From contig SJOL01006425.1 in assembly GCA_004794785.1 (NCBI GenBank), positions 156,782 through 220,781 of the forward strand: 64,000 nucleotides of DNA, given 5' to 3'. Below are positions 12,241 to 31,545 of this stretch, piece by piece. The notes under the pieces were generated by a model, which had not been told where the DNA came from, did no database searches, and was given only the letters and a program-made list of their open reading frames with translations. Position 1 is the first letter of the stretch. The number at the start of each line of letters is the position of its first letter. The DNA is from Opisthorchis felineus. Taxonomy: Eukaryota > Platyhelminthes > Trematoda > Opisthorchiida > Opisthorchiidae. The position numbers and the translations under genes are program-made.

Positions 12241-14548
12241 ATTATGTGATTTTATTTTTATAAATACTTATTTTCATTGCAATCACGTGGAACGAAATGA
12301 TTGTGACGACCTTTTATGGGTAGTTTTGTAGTCACTACACTTGGATTCTCTCGTGTTGCGCACGTGGATCCTCATTAATTAATTGAGTGTCAGCACACAA
12401 TAAAGTAATCCGAAAGGCAACACTCCGATTTCCCAGAGTTGCGGAGTGTTTTCCCTGCAAGTTTCTACGAATTTATATCCAAATACTCGAGGTTAGCCAG
12501 TATCGAACCCCTTTTACATCAAAAAGAAATATTTATTGGATTTTTGAAGTTGTCAGAAGTCATACAACATGCTTCCTTACGTCATGCCCGTCTTCACTTC
12601 TCTGTCAACACGTATTGCAGACCTGAGAGTCTTAGGATTCGTTAGCGACGCTAGAATGGTCAACACACCGGGCAGTTCCATCAGTTTTACTCTTCGTAGC
12701 GAGCAATCACTTCGTGTCGAAGGTCGATAAAAGTGTATCAAAAGTGCTCTGTTTTGCCATAATCCCAGTAGAATTGGTGGCCTCGCGGAACCTTGTTTAA
12801 TATTTCTTGGTCAGAGCAGCAGGGTGTCGCGTAATCTTCTGTATTCCACCGATAAACCGATGGGGAAGTTAGCAAGTCTTCCTGTGCTCACAGGTCCTAT
12901 ATTGAATGTGAACTGTAGCTAGTTCTCATTTCATTAAAGATGTGAATTAGGCCGCGAAATCACTATGTGGCCACACAGGGTTCAGGTTTTTAACATGTAC
13001 ACCACCTCGCTGCTTGGTCTTGATCACTCGTTCACATGTTGACGCATCGTCGGCGGACTGCAACTCGACACCAGGTTGACACAGAAAATCACGAAACCAT
13101 CCTGGGCGGGAAATTGCTATCGGATTTCGTGGGAGGAAGATTCCCGGCCTTTGACGTGAGCGAGCTGAAGGACAATTGCACAGAAAATGAGTAGACCTAA
13201 GGTGGTTGTGATTTAGGTCCTTTGATAACACTAGAAAGGTCAAACGAAGGGAGTCGACAACTTTGCATGACCAAGGGATTTGATTCGATAATCCGATCTG
13301 TACACCATAGAAGCCTTGTCTGTTCCAGACGCCCTGAACCAAAGTATACGGTTTTCCGACACTTCAAAGCTATCAATTGTAGGAACACTAAGATTCGTCA
13401 AATCCACTCAGTTTTAAAACACATCGTCGGCGTTCTCGGGCAAGCAAACGATGCGAGTTTGTTTGCTTCATCTATCCTGCTGACAACCATAGTTCTCACC
13501 TGACTGTTTCTGTAATTGTTTGGGCTTTCGAACGAGTGACAGCCGTTTATGTAAATCCTCTGTTGTCACTTTGGCCCTTAGCCCTGATGTATCACCGTCC
13601 TGGTCACCCCTTTGTTGAAACCGCAAACAGGGTGATAGTATTGCTCGTAACCAGTTTGCCTGCCATGTAGTTATTTGCTGAATTATTCTGCGACTATCAG
13701 AGCTCCACAGCTCGAAAGTTTACTGTTGATCATTCAGAACGCCTTTTACGAGACTGGAACTCTCAAAAGATGGAAACTACCGTCGATCCGGTTGTTGTCT
13801 TGTTCACCGAGCTTGATTCGTCGTCGGTCACTGACCACCTACAAGACCTAGGAAAGCATTCGAAAACCCGGGAGGCTTCACTGACAAGTTCTACTCATCA
13901 GGTTTATAGGAACAAGGGACTCGGATCATTGTGGGTTCGGATTTCGGTTTCGAACGGATGTGAGAAGACCTAACCCTCGCTTAGAATGCCCAAGTACGTC
14001 GACCCACAGGTGAGGTCCCAATACAGTCGTGCACCAGCGCATGATGCGTTTTCTGTTGTAAAAAATCCCTATATTCCGATAATTGCGTAGGTTGATGCAG
14101 GATTTCTCGCTGGCAATAAAACTTCTATGCTCAAAGGATCCCGTCGTCAAGTTGTAGCGCTGAAGTGATATTCGACGTTAATGAGTGAATTTTTATTCAC
14201 ATCATTCGTCTGGACAGTCTTACTCCTGTCCTCGCGCAATTGCTCTAGCTAGTCCACCCCAGAGAACGGCTATACTACATTATTAGGCGGTCCGCTTCTG
14301 AGTACTCATTGTCCAATGGCGTTGAGTCATTCGAGACAAGATCCAGTGTGGCGGATGAATATTAGATCATGAGCACCAGACTGGTATTTGTTTCTCAAGC
14401 AAATAAAGCGGAAGTAATGGATTTTCGGTCTTATCTGAGGGAGTCTGATCAAAATTTGCTTTAAAATGCTGTTTGTAATCCGATATGAGAAGTGGTCACT
14501 TCAGAGGGAGACGACTGTAGTCGTGTGACCACGCTACATATTCCAATA
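12241..14548. other. Intergenic, nothing recognised
   Basis: Open frames of up to 131 residues (for example minus strand 12947-13342) lack any motif I recognise, splice-supported borders or a repeat match within this window. Confidence 0.4.
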
Positions 14549-14596
14549 CATATATATATATACATATACATATATAATATATACATATATATTCCA
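14549..14596. repeat. TA/CATA-rich microsatellite
   Basis: An interrupted array of TA and CATA units directly precedes the single inverted-repeat arm at 14617-14649. Confidence 0.8.
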
Positions 14597-14616
14597 ATAC
14601 ATATTCCATATTGCAA

Positions 14617-14649
14617 TCAAATTGCCCAGCTCAGCGAACAAGCCAACGA
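14617..14649 (-). repeat. Single arm of a 33-bp inverted-repeat element
   Basis: TCAAATTGCCCAGCTCAGCG followed by AACAAGCCAACGA is the reverse complement, with about six mismatches, of the left arm at 35168-35200. It is also close to the right arm at 35222-35253. Confidence 0.5.
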
Positions 14650-14904
14650 CCATATTCCAGAGTTACGATGGGATTTCACTGAACTTGTCCTCATATCGAC
14701 TAACATTCACGTGGAGACCGTTGTTCAAGTGCACTGGTGCACTGTTCAACGTGTGCTGTTGGAGTAGCGGGAACTTATTGCACCAAATGACCAGATCAGA
14801 TGACCGGATTTCGAGTTACGCTTCCACAGAGGAATCAGTCAGGTCAAGTCAATCAGGATCACTTGTTGGGCCTACTCTTAGAGACATGAACCATTAGTGT
14901 CACC

Positions 14905-15380
14905 CTCGACCACCTTTTTAAAGGTGCGCTGATCATACCATGAACTTAGAATGGGTCTGTGGTTCTGGCTTGAGCCGCTGTCGGACAGATTCCGCGCCGT
15001 CACGAAGAGAATGGACCTTACCGTGGTGTGACGGTTTGTGCACCTCAGCGACCCATTGAGCTATGCTGGGGGGTGTCCCCGCGACACTCACAGAGTCTCT
15101 CATACCAGGTTGGTCAATGGTTAGAGGTCTGACGAATACAGTCTCCTGGTCCTCCAGGTTGGGGGTTGGAACATGTGGCGACTTGTTCCGTAGAAATGGT
15201 AATGCATTTGCATTTCCCGCCAAACACCGCTGCCTTGCGGTTAGGCTTTTGAGCCAAAGGCTTTGGTTGAGTACCCTAACCGTCCTCCTGTCTAGGTGTG
15301 GGCGCCCTGGCAGTATCCCAACCCACGTACAACCAGTACGGCAGCGAAGCATCGGTGTTGAACACTGATGTCATGCTGTC
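14905..15380. mobile_element. Composite SINE-related repeat
   Basis: The right half (15227-15345) matches 3457-3605 and shares its CCTGGCAGTATCCCA block with the tRNA-derived SINEs. The left half read on the minus strand contains TAGCTCAATGGGT, which looks like a tRNA A box. The 139-residue minus-strand frame here arises from this repeat and is probably not a gene. Confidence 0.45.
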
Positions 15381-16711
15381 GATGATGATGACGAGATTCC
15401 GCGCTACGACCGTCTCTATGGTTCTGGAATACATTGAGTAACGCGTCAAATAGGATAGAATCTTGGAACAACTTCGCTCAGCGTCAGTGGGTTCTTAGCT
15501 CGGCCAGTGCCATCTGCTTGAAAACCCTGCCGCTTGTAGTCGCCCAAGTGGGTATTCCTGAGAGTTCTTGGTGCTCATAAGTGCCAAGTGTCTAGACTTG
15601 GATTTATGGGAAGACAGAATGTATTTGATTCCGAAGAAGCATTTCATTTTGCGTTCCTTTCCGATTAGAGGTTCGTATGGCCTTGCAGTGGTCATTCGCG
15701 TGACGCTTTGTTTGAGGATCTCCATCGTTTAACAAGTTTGATGCTTATCGTCTTCTGCACAATGATAATAAACTCGTTTGGAATATCTACTGAACTGGTG
15801 GCGAGTAGCCGAATTTTTGTGTGACGATTTCCCCGTGTTGGTTGAACCAGGCAGCCACGTGTACGTGAGCGTGTTGACTTATGGCAGATGTTGTTGGCAT
15901 CCGTGGGGACTGTCAGCCAGAACGTCACATGACCGGTCCTGTTATATCGACTGGAAAAAAGCTAAATAGGGCGAGACGCCTAGTGGATGGCTTTTTTGGG
16001 ACTGACCACGTCTTTGGTCAGCTTGTGTGAACCATCCTTCCTGCAATGTCCGGTATTTCGATTCATTCTTAAAAGGCGTTAGCGCGGGATTGCTGAGACG
16101 TTAGATGACTCGGAACTGAGACAGTAGCAGTCAGCTAATCAGACACCGAGCATCGGTCAGAGCCCACCATGCTTTGGCTTTTTTGTGACGCAAAGTCAGT
16201 CTGCGCCTACGTGGTTCCGAAAAATATTCCGATATTTATATATGAAACATTCTTCTGTGAAGCAAACACTGCAACAGTTTTACCATCCATTTTTTGCTCG
16301 CGATTTCACGATCGCATTTTTGTTGCCAGTCTGAACAATGGATTTTAATGGTAGTCGGATGACATGTATTACAGATTCCAGGCAAGGACTGTACTTTTCA
16401 TCGACCGAAGCAGATTTACAAGGGCGCACACAGCTCACTCATGCATCCGACCGGTGATCTGAGATTTTAAGGCTCTCCTCTGAACACATACGTTACAGGC
16501 ATTGGTGAAAAGTGTACATCATTACAACCAAGGGAAAGGCTAGACCCTATTCTTACATCTAACCAAACGTTGTCAAGCACGGCTCCGAAGGGTATGGTGA
16601 TAAGTTCACTGTTCACCATCCCATTGAATGCATATTCCGTAGCGAAACAGCTGCAGTGGGCGTGCCTAATTGACTCCATTTCCAAGGTCTTCATGTGCGC
16701 GGACCCTTTTT
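15381..16711. other. Intergenic, nothing recognised
   Basis: No exon with splice-supported conserved coding sequence was found on either strand. Confidence 0.4.
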
Positions 16712-16893
16712 GAGTTCCAGGCAGCTCGATGGGTAAAGCCCGAACTTACTGACCGGATGGTCCGTGGTTCGAATCCAACCTCGGTATCTCGACTGGTCCT
16801 GTCTAGGCGTGGACAACCTGGCAGTATCCCTGCCCTTGTGCTTCCTTCGAGCGTCACGGCAGCTAGACACAAAGTGTGTTGCAGCTGAACGAC
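16712..16893 (+). mobile_element. tRNA-derived SINE copy
   Basis: A tRNA-like head contains GCTCGATGGGTAAAGCC and the B box GGTTCGAATCC (16766-16776), preceded by TACTGACCGGATGGTCCGTG. The body carries TGTCTAGGCGTGGACAACCT, GGCAGTATCCCTGCCC, GTGCTTCCTTCGAGCG and the end GTTGCAGCTGAACGACT. The same order occurs at 31364-31545 and, on the minus strand, at 54889-55077. Confidence 0.75.
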
Positions 16894-17492
16894 TATTATT
16901 ATTAATCTTGTTTTCTACGGACATTTTTACTGTCCACTCACCAATGTAAAGGTGTATACTACTGATGAAACATGCGAGCAGGGTCTGACCAAGCGTCAAA
17001 TCGCCGTCCCTTCTTCTGATAAAAGGTTGACATGGAGTTCATTGAACCGCTTTGCAGCGTATGTTCATTGTTTTTTAATATTCAAACAACGTCCAGAGTA
17101 CGCTTGAGAATGTTCACTTTTCAATTTCTCTGTGTAAATGAGGCTTTTACTTTCGTGTCTGATAGCTTGTGACCGCTTAGTTCGTGTTGGCCAATAGACA
17201 ACTCTACACTCGAAGGCGCTCTTCCTTTCACCAGTAGCACGTTCCCACTCTGCTGCTTCCCTGTGATTTCGCCAGCTCAGTTGTATACTGGACTTCGTAG
17301 TCTCCCACTTAGTTACGATCTAGATATGCTAATATCTGGGACGTAACTGCTCCTTATTGCTCTCGTTTGCTTTCCGGTGGTTGCTTATTGGGAAACATCC
17401 TGTAGAAGAAATTTTTAAGTTCCCTGAAATCATCTCCTCCAGAGGGGTGGAATGTTTGGAAGTTGCCTATTGAATGGAGACTACTTTAATTC

Positions 17493-17612
17493 AGCCTCTC
17501 CCTCTCGAATTCCTCTGTCTGGGCTTGGGCAACCTGGCAGTATCCCAGCCCTCGTGCTTCCTTCTGGTAGCATGGCGGATAGGCACAGAAAGGGTGCTAC
17601 AGCTGAACGACT
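17493..17612 (+). mobile_element. 5'-truncated SINE copy
   Basis: The SINE body (GGGCTTGGGCAACCTGGCAG, GTGCTTCCTTCTGG, GGGTGCTACAGCTGAACGAC, then a T run) is present but the tRNA-like head with A and B boxes is absent. 5' truncation is usual for retroposed copies. It ends about 270 bp upstream of the NDUFAF7 start codon. Confidence 0.7.
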
Positions 17613-17883
17613 TTTTTTAAATTCGAGTTGGGTGAAAAATCACCTGAGGGTTTATGTGAGCTTTATTGACAACCCAACCGAAATAAAATCCCACACACAC
17701 GCAGGGACACATTCAGTAGCGATGTAATCTCGTATACTTGTACCCAGGAGTCTTGCGAGGCCTGCATGGGTGACTTGCTTTTTCGATCTTCCTACCGAAT
17801 CGACTGATCAATACTCTCATTTCTACTTCAGCCATCTATATGACGCTGCCGGTGCGCCTAAAAATGTTTTGTTCTGCCTAATC

Positions 17884-23635
<5,752 letters not shown>

Positions 23636-24004
23636 AGGTCGTGTTGACTTCTACCTTCCCTCAGTTTTGTAAAAAAAAAATTTAAAATGCAAACGCCTTC
23701 ATTCCTGTGTTCGACTCCGTGCTTGGTCTGGTTGTGCCATCCAATTTCGCTAGGTTAGCAAACAATCCACGAGCATCTCGTTGTCCCATGACTTCTACCT
23801 AATTCTTGATGTGTCCCACACTTCCCAACGCAAATCGGTGGTTCTGTTCGGGTAGGACATACCTAAACTAATTTGACCTTCATTTCTAGATGGACCTTCT
23901 CGGATTGGAAGAATCGTGCATTTTTCCTGTGTGAATCTAATAGCAACCTCAAGATAGGTTATGATGTTGAGACGTACTGGTATGGCCTTTTTGGAAATTG
24001 TGCT

Positions 24005-24007
<3 letters not shown>
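23636..24007. other. Downstream of NDUFAF7, nothing recognised
   Basis: No canonical poly(A) signal lies within the first 300 bp after the stop, and no coding exon was recognised. Confidence 0.4.

Positions 24008-24040
<33 letters not shown>
24008..24040. repeat. (TA)n microsatellite
   Basis: A pure TA array of about 16 units directly abuts a SINE 3' fragment. Confidence 0.95.
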
Positions 24041-24042
<2 letters not shown>

Positions 24043-24044
24043 TT

Positions 24045-24130
24045 GGTGTCCTGAATGTATTCCAACCTACGCACAACCGTTGGCAGCATAAGCACATCTA
24101 CGGCAGTGAGGTACCGCTGTGGCTTTCAAC
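24045..24130 (+). mobile_element. SINE-related 3' fragment
   Basis: GTGTCCTGAATGTATTCCAA followed by CCTACGCACAACCGTTGGCA is a diverged copy of the block at 15304-15345 (CCTGGCAGTATCCCAACCCA then CGTACAACCAGTACGGCA). Confidence 0.5.
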
Positions 24131-27100
24131 GATGACACTTATTGTCAGTCTCTGGTCATCCATTTTCTCACTTCAGTAACTGCGTGATAATGTAGCGAGA
24201 AGGTTGACGACCGCACCAGCTGTTGCGACCAATCAACAAATCGGTTTAAGTTTGGGCAGAATTCCCACCTACGCGACAATCGTTATCGTCCCTTTTCTGA
24301 TATGCTATTTCCGCTTGTTGCTCGCCCTATTCCTATTGCGTATCGTATTTGCCACCTGGTCCTGCTGCTCACTGGGACATTAAGTTGTCGCGCATGCGTA
24401 TTCCCTGGTCTAGTATCAGCGTCCTCCATCCAAAAGACGGGACCGTCTCGTGATGTGCCTTGTCAGCACAAACCCCTTTACCAGCACTTGCTCTGTTCCC
24501 GCGTTCTTCAGTGGATGCACTCAACCGTTCCATCCTCTCAGGATAGGCCGATCCGCTCTCAATCAGCTGTATCCGTTTAATGTTAGCTCGTTCGCACAAC
24601 TGTAGCCGTGCTACGGTATGTGCCAGTGGGTGCTAGCTTGCACGCATCTCACGCTCAATTGTCTGCCTGTTCAAGAAAAACTCACTATCGTGTGGATTAG
24701 TGTACCAACAATGTTAGTTACATGATGCGTTTAGTGCGAGTGGTCTTTTCTTGTAGGCAATGAATTAGTCGTTTCGAGAAACGAAAAGTATTTTATGTAG
24801 CACGTTCCTTCCTTCAGTATTACTCCATTCTAGGCAGGTTTTAAATGTATTTAATAAACACTTAATACATAATCCAAAAAACAGTGCCACCAAACTCTCT
24901 TCCCAAATGACATCCGAATATTCATGGTGGTTGTGACATCTTCCATACGACAGCAGGCTTGCGTTCTGGTACACAAGTGCTGTATTTCTTTTTGCGTGTG
25001 TTACTTCTGCGCTTCTTTTCAACTGGTTGAATTAGCGAAACCTATTATAGCCATACCTTTATCCCGTTAGCCCAAGCCCAGATTATTGGTGTAGTGAAGA
25101 CAGTGAATGCACAACCAAGCTACCAGTTTAGTAAGCGTTGTTGTCGCCAACTACCTACCTGCCATTTCACTAAGGCCCATTGGGGCGCGTAAATTCTTTG
25201 ACGGAGAGGAAACATGTAGTCTGACGGACAGGAAAGGCGGTGAGATGATTGTGAGAGTATAGCGAGAGCAAACGCATTTGCGCCCAATCGCTGAATTAAG
25301 AAATTTCGGACACATTAAATGGTTTCAGAGTGTCAGAAACATCCTTCTTGTAAGGACGGAAACTTCTGTGACCAGGACAGAATCTGGCACCCAAAATCGA
25401 TGGACAGGTAGGTACGAATAAATTAATAATGTGAAATTTCACCTTATGAGCACTTGCAGTGAACAAGAGCCCGTCTTCGGACCGATCAGTGGGCTTCAAA
25501 ACAATTTTTTGCGCGCCTCACTAAAACAGGTGAACATCTTTTTTTCACTTAAATGGAAGTCCGTTTCTCTTATTTTCTCAAGGCTTCACTACCATCCAAC
25601 CCATCTTAATTCACTAAAAATAACGAACCCTAGATCTCAGGATGCACCTAACAAGGTCACTGTCATTGTTTTGACCCGTGGCACCTGTCAGTGTGAGAAT
25701 TGTTGTTCCTCAGCATGCAGTGACATAAAAATGATGGATAACGGTCATGTGTTCCCCTGACCTCAACTTTAGGACACCGTCCTGAGGTCATGTCTTCAGA
25801 ACTTTATATTTACAGCAGAGAGTGGTAGGTGAAGTAAACAAATTTCAGATACTGGGGCGAAAATTTTCGGTTGCTTGAACCGAGTAGCATAATCCCGCTT
25901 CCGAAACAGTGATTGTTTCACTAATCAAGGTACACGTGTTTTGAGGAAATGTAAAGGATTTCACTATGTTAGTCTCAGGACCAGTCGTTCTGGCCTCGCT
26001 TTATTAATCAGTAACGCTTTAAAGAAATTTCAGCGTCATATCTTACGATCACCTGGAGTGGTGAGTAGGTGTCTGCCTTAGGCCAGGTTGCACAATCAAG
26101 TGCTTCGTAATCTTGGACTGAGCCTTCTTTCAAGCAAAATCATTTGCCCAAATAAGTTTGTGTGTGAATTCGTGATATAGACAACAATTTGATCTTATCC
26201 AACAGAAACCTCAGTTCATCGATCACTTGACTGCGACCACACCGGGGTTAGAATTTTACTCAGGATTCCAGGTCATCGTGAGATGTAATCTGTCACAAAA
26301 CTTGCGATTCCTAGAACGCTATCGACTAATCGATCGAGGCTAGCACTTTGCGCTGAAAACAGCTGGGCTTCGATCCTATGGAATCATGAATTTATCGTGA
26401 CCAAAATTAAATTGACCAGTCTTTCCGCAAAGCGCTTATGATGGAAATTTCCTCCTCTTTTTCGATAACGTTTAGGAAAAATTCTCTAGAAGCAGTCATC
26501 AAATTTCTTTTTAATCGTTCGGATTGAGGTTGGATTACACAAACAGTTTTCGGGACCAGCAGACAGTTTTTGATCTGCTACTGTCTTTCGTCAGGTGGTT
26601 CATCTTATGCAGCAGCATCCCCCTATGGAGTTGTGCACAAAAAGGTCTCCGCAGGGGCTTCTTGCTTGCCTTGCACGCCTGGTTTGTTTTATGTTCTTTA
26701 TTCTGGCACAACAGAATGAAGGTACTGTCTTCTCTATGCATACAACAGGCGTTCCAGAGAAGTTTCGCCTCTCTAAAAGCATCGATTTATCCCAAATTTG
26801 TGAACTGCAGTCGAATATGCCATTTGAAGCATTACTTGTTAGTCACTGTTCAAAATATTGCACGTCTATCAAGATCAGTCCAGTTTTCCGTAACAGCTTG
26901 GTGTTTCGATCAAATAAAGATAACGTCTAAGAATCTGGTACCAAGCAAGTGGAATTCTCTCCAGCAAAGCAACAGAAGGAAAGTGTTGGATGTATAGCAT
27001 TTCTTCCCGTTTCGTTACCAGTCATCTTCAATGAATATAATTCCCATGCAACACGTTGTCCTATCCTTGTTGATAGTATGGGGAGATTTGGATATTTCGG

Positions 27101-27237
27101 TCGTGCTGTAGGCGAATTCAGTTTATGCGAAAAGCACTGTACAGCTGTTTCATCTTTGTCGGGAATCATCAGCAATGAGCATCCGACGGATCTCTATGAT
27201 GGTTCGAACCTCTAACCTCTCTTCTAAGTAAGATTTA
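24131..27237. other. Intergenic, nothing recognised
   Basis: This contains a 157-residue open frame (26524-26997) with overlapping open frames on the other strand. None shows a known domain or splice-supported exon borders. Confidence 0.4.
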
Positions 27238-27425
27238 ATCACGCTGTTGATCAGCCACCCGTGGCCAAACGGAGCCGTCTTCAACTACGAGCCGGAAGGT
27301 TCGAAGGATTCGAATCTCCGTAGAGATTGGTGGGCTGCGCACCGCTACTGATTCCCAACAAAGATTAAACACATGTACAGTGCTCCTTGGTTTTTCGGCG
27401 TGGACTGACTTTACTTGCAGTAGGG
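27238..27425 (+). repeat. Dispersed tRNA-like repeat, family 3 copy
   Basis: CACGCTGTTGATCAGCCACC, a GGTTCGAAGGATTCGAATC segment like a B box, and TACAGTGCTCCTTGGTTTTT then CGGCGTGGACTGACTTTAC match the repeat at 32268-32445 in the same order. Confidence 0.5.
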
Positions 27426-30400
27426 AATCTCTAATGATTCAGATCTACATTTTTCTGTCAAACGTACACTTGTTAAAGCCATCATAGCTCAGCTCTCATT
27501 AACCTGTCCGTTTCACAATTTTTTCAGTCGTCTGAACGGCAACTTCTTCATAAGCAGACTCCAGTTGTTCTAACAAAAGCACTGCTTAACCGAGCGACGC
27601 GTGGGGTGGATATGTGGGTTCACATGATGGTTGATGATGGTTTACATGGTATATGAGACATACCATGGCCAAGAACACATTCAGGAAACTCGAAAGCAAG
27701 ACGTTTCTGTCCGAAATGAACATGTTTCTGTCTTCTGTTAGATGGATAGCATCATTGTCGTCTCAAAACATGGGTGGAACCTAAAAATGTTGCCGAACCA
27801 GTTTACGTCAGACATAAGTGAAGTGCGCGGTGTCTTGAGTCCTCAAGTGCGTTGTCCAGGCGATTAGTGTAGGGTACGACAGGCTGTGGTTGTACCAAAC
27901 ATGCAAACTAACAGCCCGACGTTGTAGTAGACTGGCGCAGGCGGATGTACCGACTCATGGTGCCGGAAAAAGAGTATACATGGCAAGTAATCCGCGATCT
28001 TTCGTAAAGTATACCTAATTTGAAGACAATCACCTTTCATAGAAAAGACACTGACCAGAAATGGAAGGGACAAGGTGACCGGACTGCTCAATTTATCGTC
28101 CCACACAGTGCATAGCTACTGAGGCTTTCTAATGCCCTGTAAGTGTGTAAATTACGGCATCCATCAGCTCCACCGGGTAGGTCATCCGTTATGTAATGGA
28201 CAGCAGTAGTCAACCAGTCTTTTTGTGAACGAAAATGCAGTCCCATAATACTTGAGGGATAGGCACATCAAGTCCTCTGAACCTCCAGTATCTATTTTCA
28301 GTTCACTGAGCAGAACCATCTGTTGTTGGCCTTTAAGTGCACCTTTTTCAACAGCACCAAGTCTCATGGCCATAAACACTTATTGACCTTATGAGTAGTG
28401 TAATGTGTAGGAGCACTAGGCCTTCTTCCGAAATAATTCTGATGTGCCTGAGAACGACTAGAAATGCTAGAAACGGACTTTTTGTTCGCGGGACCCACTT
28501 GCAAGAGCCCTGCAGCATCCCACTTCTTCGGAGTGCTACACAAGTTGGGGAAGAAAGAAGTTGGGCGAAACATTCTGCAAAATATTCTGCAGAAATATTC
28601 TGGATCGAATTCATCCTGTCTCCCTACGAGGGTGACCTTTGCCATTTGGAGTACACCTACATCTCACCTCGTAATCTGTCGATCTACCGAGAACGCCAAC
28701 GGGGAAATCCTGTCATTTTTGAAGGGGCGAGGTTTGTTAACTGACTACCATCACTGGCAGAAAACTACGGAAGATTTTGAAATTGCACTCAAACTGTAGA
28801 TGATGGTTGATTCATTGTCTTGCTGACAAATCTTCAATAGATAGTGTCGAATTTCGTGTATTCAGAACACACAAGAATGCAATATCCACCGATTTCCACC
28901 AGACGGAGCATAGGCCTCCCTATGATTTTGTTACCTTGATAAAAGAAAGGCATAACAAGGCAGTTATACTTAATCTCCGAAATCAACTGGATAACACAGA
29001 TAAAGCACTGCCGAGTTAATGGAAGACTTAGTCCTAACTGTGAAAATCCATAAAAGCAGGACACATTGTAATTAGCAATGTTGTGTAATTTAACCGTAGA
29101 AAAGGTTCTTGAAGAAGTGGCCCCTTCGAATAGCGAGTAGCGAATAAAACGAGACTGCTCTGCTATAATGATGCATCGGAAGGAACGTAGAGTTCATTTG
29201 TCACCAAGCTGATCATGTTTAGATCAAGTTTAGATAATACTATATCAATGGTCGATACTGCAGCAACATTCCTGTCTGGTGATTGAACAGCACCTTCAAG
29301 GTTCTCTTCCAACTAAATAAAAATGGTGTTTGTAATGTTGAAACCGAAAGATTACAGTTGCGTGTAAAGCTGATAGGTCATAAGAAATACTCTGTGATCA
29401 TGCGGGTAACTTTGAAGTGATATACAAAAGCACTTCCGTTGTTTTCGGACAGAAGTTGATTGAGCAGGCAGAATCCCGTCGCACTTTGCCAATCTTGAGT
29501 AAAAGTGGTGATTCTGACATACGGGATGCAGACAGAAGCCACCCCGCCTGTGGGCAGCTTCCAGATAACCTACATGTAGGCAAACGGGATTCCAAGTTCT
29601 TCATCATCATTGAAAGTAGCAATATCCCAAGGAACGGAAGTGAGGGATCTGAGGTTCCCTAATATACTTCTGCAAAAAACGTCGACCCCACAGTTGACAT
29701 TCCATACTGTCTCTTGATTTCTCTAACGGCATGGTTTAAGGATCCCAGTTGACGTATATCAATTAATTTATATGGTTCTCAAAAATAGTATTGCTGTTTC
29801 AACGCCATGAGCGACAGTATCAACGTCACACATTTTTTAATAAGACGTATTGATCCGCTTGAAGTGTTTGGCCGAAAACCACATGAGTTCAAGATGAAAA
29901 TTTGTCATCGCATTGTTTTAGCTTAAAATTTAGATTGTACTATGTGTTGCAAACGAATGTGAGTGAGTGTAACGAAAGCAACCTCGTGTGCTTTCAAAAA
30001 CGACTCTCCCTATTCACCATTTTCAATACAGAACAAGCTAATTTGGTAATGGTTGTTTTGGCCTGGTGAGTCGCCAACGTGCTGGTCATTCCTATTTAGA
30101 GTTGGGCCGATATTTTGAGGGACGTTAGATGTCACCACATCTGAGGACCGGCACATCATCGGTTCCTCTGGACGAACCATCATGGGGATGTGAGCTATGA
30201 CAGGTGTTCCAATCTAATTGAGTGTAAAAATATTGAAAATAACCGGCTCAAACCAAGAGCCCTGATGAAAAATTGTATTGCGTAATCCTGATATATGGGA
30301 AGGACTTCTTGTGGTGAGGGATACAGATCCTAGTTCATTTGATACGGAAAGTGTTTTTTGCTGAATGGCCTGCATGTGACCTTTTGGCAAATGGCGCAAG

Positions 30401-31363
30401 TAATGTACAATGGGACGATCACACTCAGAGGGTAATTGCTCCTCTTAGGTCTATTATCTGGATTTCTGGGTGCAATCCGCAAACCATGGAAAAATGATCC
30501 CTTATCTGTCACCTAAGCTTCTACCCCTCATATGCAGGTTTTCCACGGTAGTATGGTGTTTGTTGACAAGATTCTGCTCTAAATCTATCTGGAAACAAGA
30601 AGTCCAGGGTTAAAAAGATGAGAACCTGATGTTCTGATGTGAGCGAACATTAAAATGAATGACGTTTTCTCCTCACAAACAACTCGTGACCACAGCTGAA
30701 TACTGTCAGATTTGAACAATTTTCATGGGCATGGGGTTAGACTATGACTGTCCTTCGGAGCAGCGTCGCTGTTTGATGGATAACTCCTTGCTGTTAACGG
30801 GGGAGGGAGTGTTACATTTTGGGCTGCCCGCTGTTTTCCACCTCCCTGCTGAAGTGTTTGACATTGCTGTCGTCAGATGATTGGTCAGCCATCAAGGCAG
30901 ACAAATCTCTGGTCAAAACATTTCCTCGACAAACTCCGCCCATCGGGCGGAAAAACAGACTGCTCGCCTCCCCCCTTTAGTGAAACACTTATACTGCATT
31001 CAACACTATCAGCGACATAGCATCACCAGGCCACTGTTTGCAGTAAAACCAAAATAACTGGATATATCCGGTACAACTTGCAGCGTCGTCCCGAAGTTCT
31101 GTCAAATGCTCATGGATTTACACAAAACTTATCATCATCAAGGTTTCCTGTTGACTTTGGAACAAGTAAGCAATATTCCCTGTAAAGCTGGGTATCCCTT
31201 TTACCAACAGCCACCATGGGACTTTTAGTGCAATGTAAAAATTGTAACACTCTATGCGCACCGTACATCGTGCGCTCCTCTTACTCACCACGTATCGCTG
31301 TATTCCAGAATCAGGCCGGTGCACCTTGGTCCCAGTGAGGATTACACACCTAGGTTAAGGTGC
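27426..31363. other. Intergenic, no confident gene
   Basis: Several frames of 80-117 residues occur (for example 28391-28744 on + and 28364-28645 on -). They overlap on both strands and match no family I recognise. Retroelement decay products are possible. Confidence 0.4.
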
Positions 31364-31545
31364 CAGTTTAGTTGGCTCAGTGGTTAGAGCGCCAATTTAC
31401 TGACCGGAAGGTCCGTGGTTCGAACCCGACCTCTGCCTCTCGCCTTCTCCGATCTAGGCTTGGGCGACCTGGCAGTATTTCAGCCATCGTGTTTCCTTCG
31501 AGTGGCGTAGCAGCTGGGCAGCGAAAGGGTGCTACAGCTGAACAA
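31364..31545 (+). mobile_element. tRNA-derived SINE, best-preserved copy
   Basis: A tRNA-like head carries the A box TGGCTCAGTGG (31373-31383) and B box GGTTCGAACCC (31417-31427) at normal tRNA spacing, with TACTGACCGGAAGGTCCGTG between. The body has TAGGCTTGGGCGACCTGGCA, GTGTTTCCTTCGAGTGGC and GGGTGCTACAGCTGAACA. Five further full or partial copies in this window share the body. Confidence 0.8.

Noticed and set aside
12947..13342. 131-residue minus-strand open frame
   Set aside because: No motif or exon evidence; overlapping frames occur on the other strand.
14933..15352. 139-residue minus-strand open frame
   Set aside because: It overlaps SINE-related repeat sequence that recurs elsewhere in the window.
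26524..26997. 157-residue open frame on +
   Set aside because: It has no recognised domain or splice-supported borders, and overlapping minus-strand frames of similar size suggest chance.
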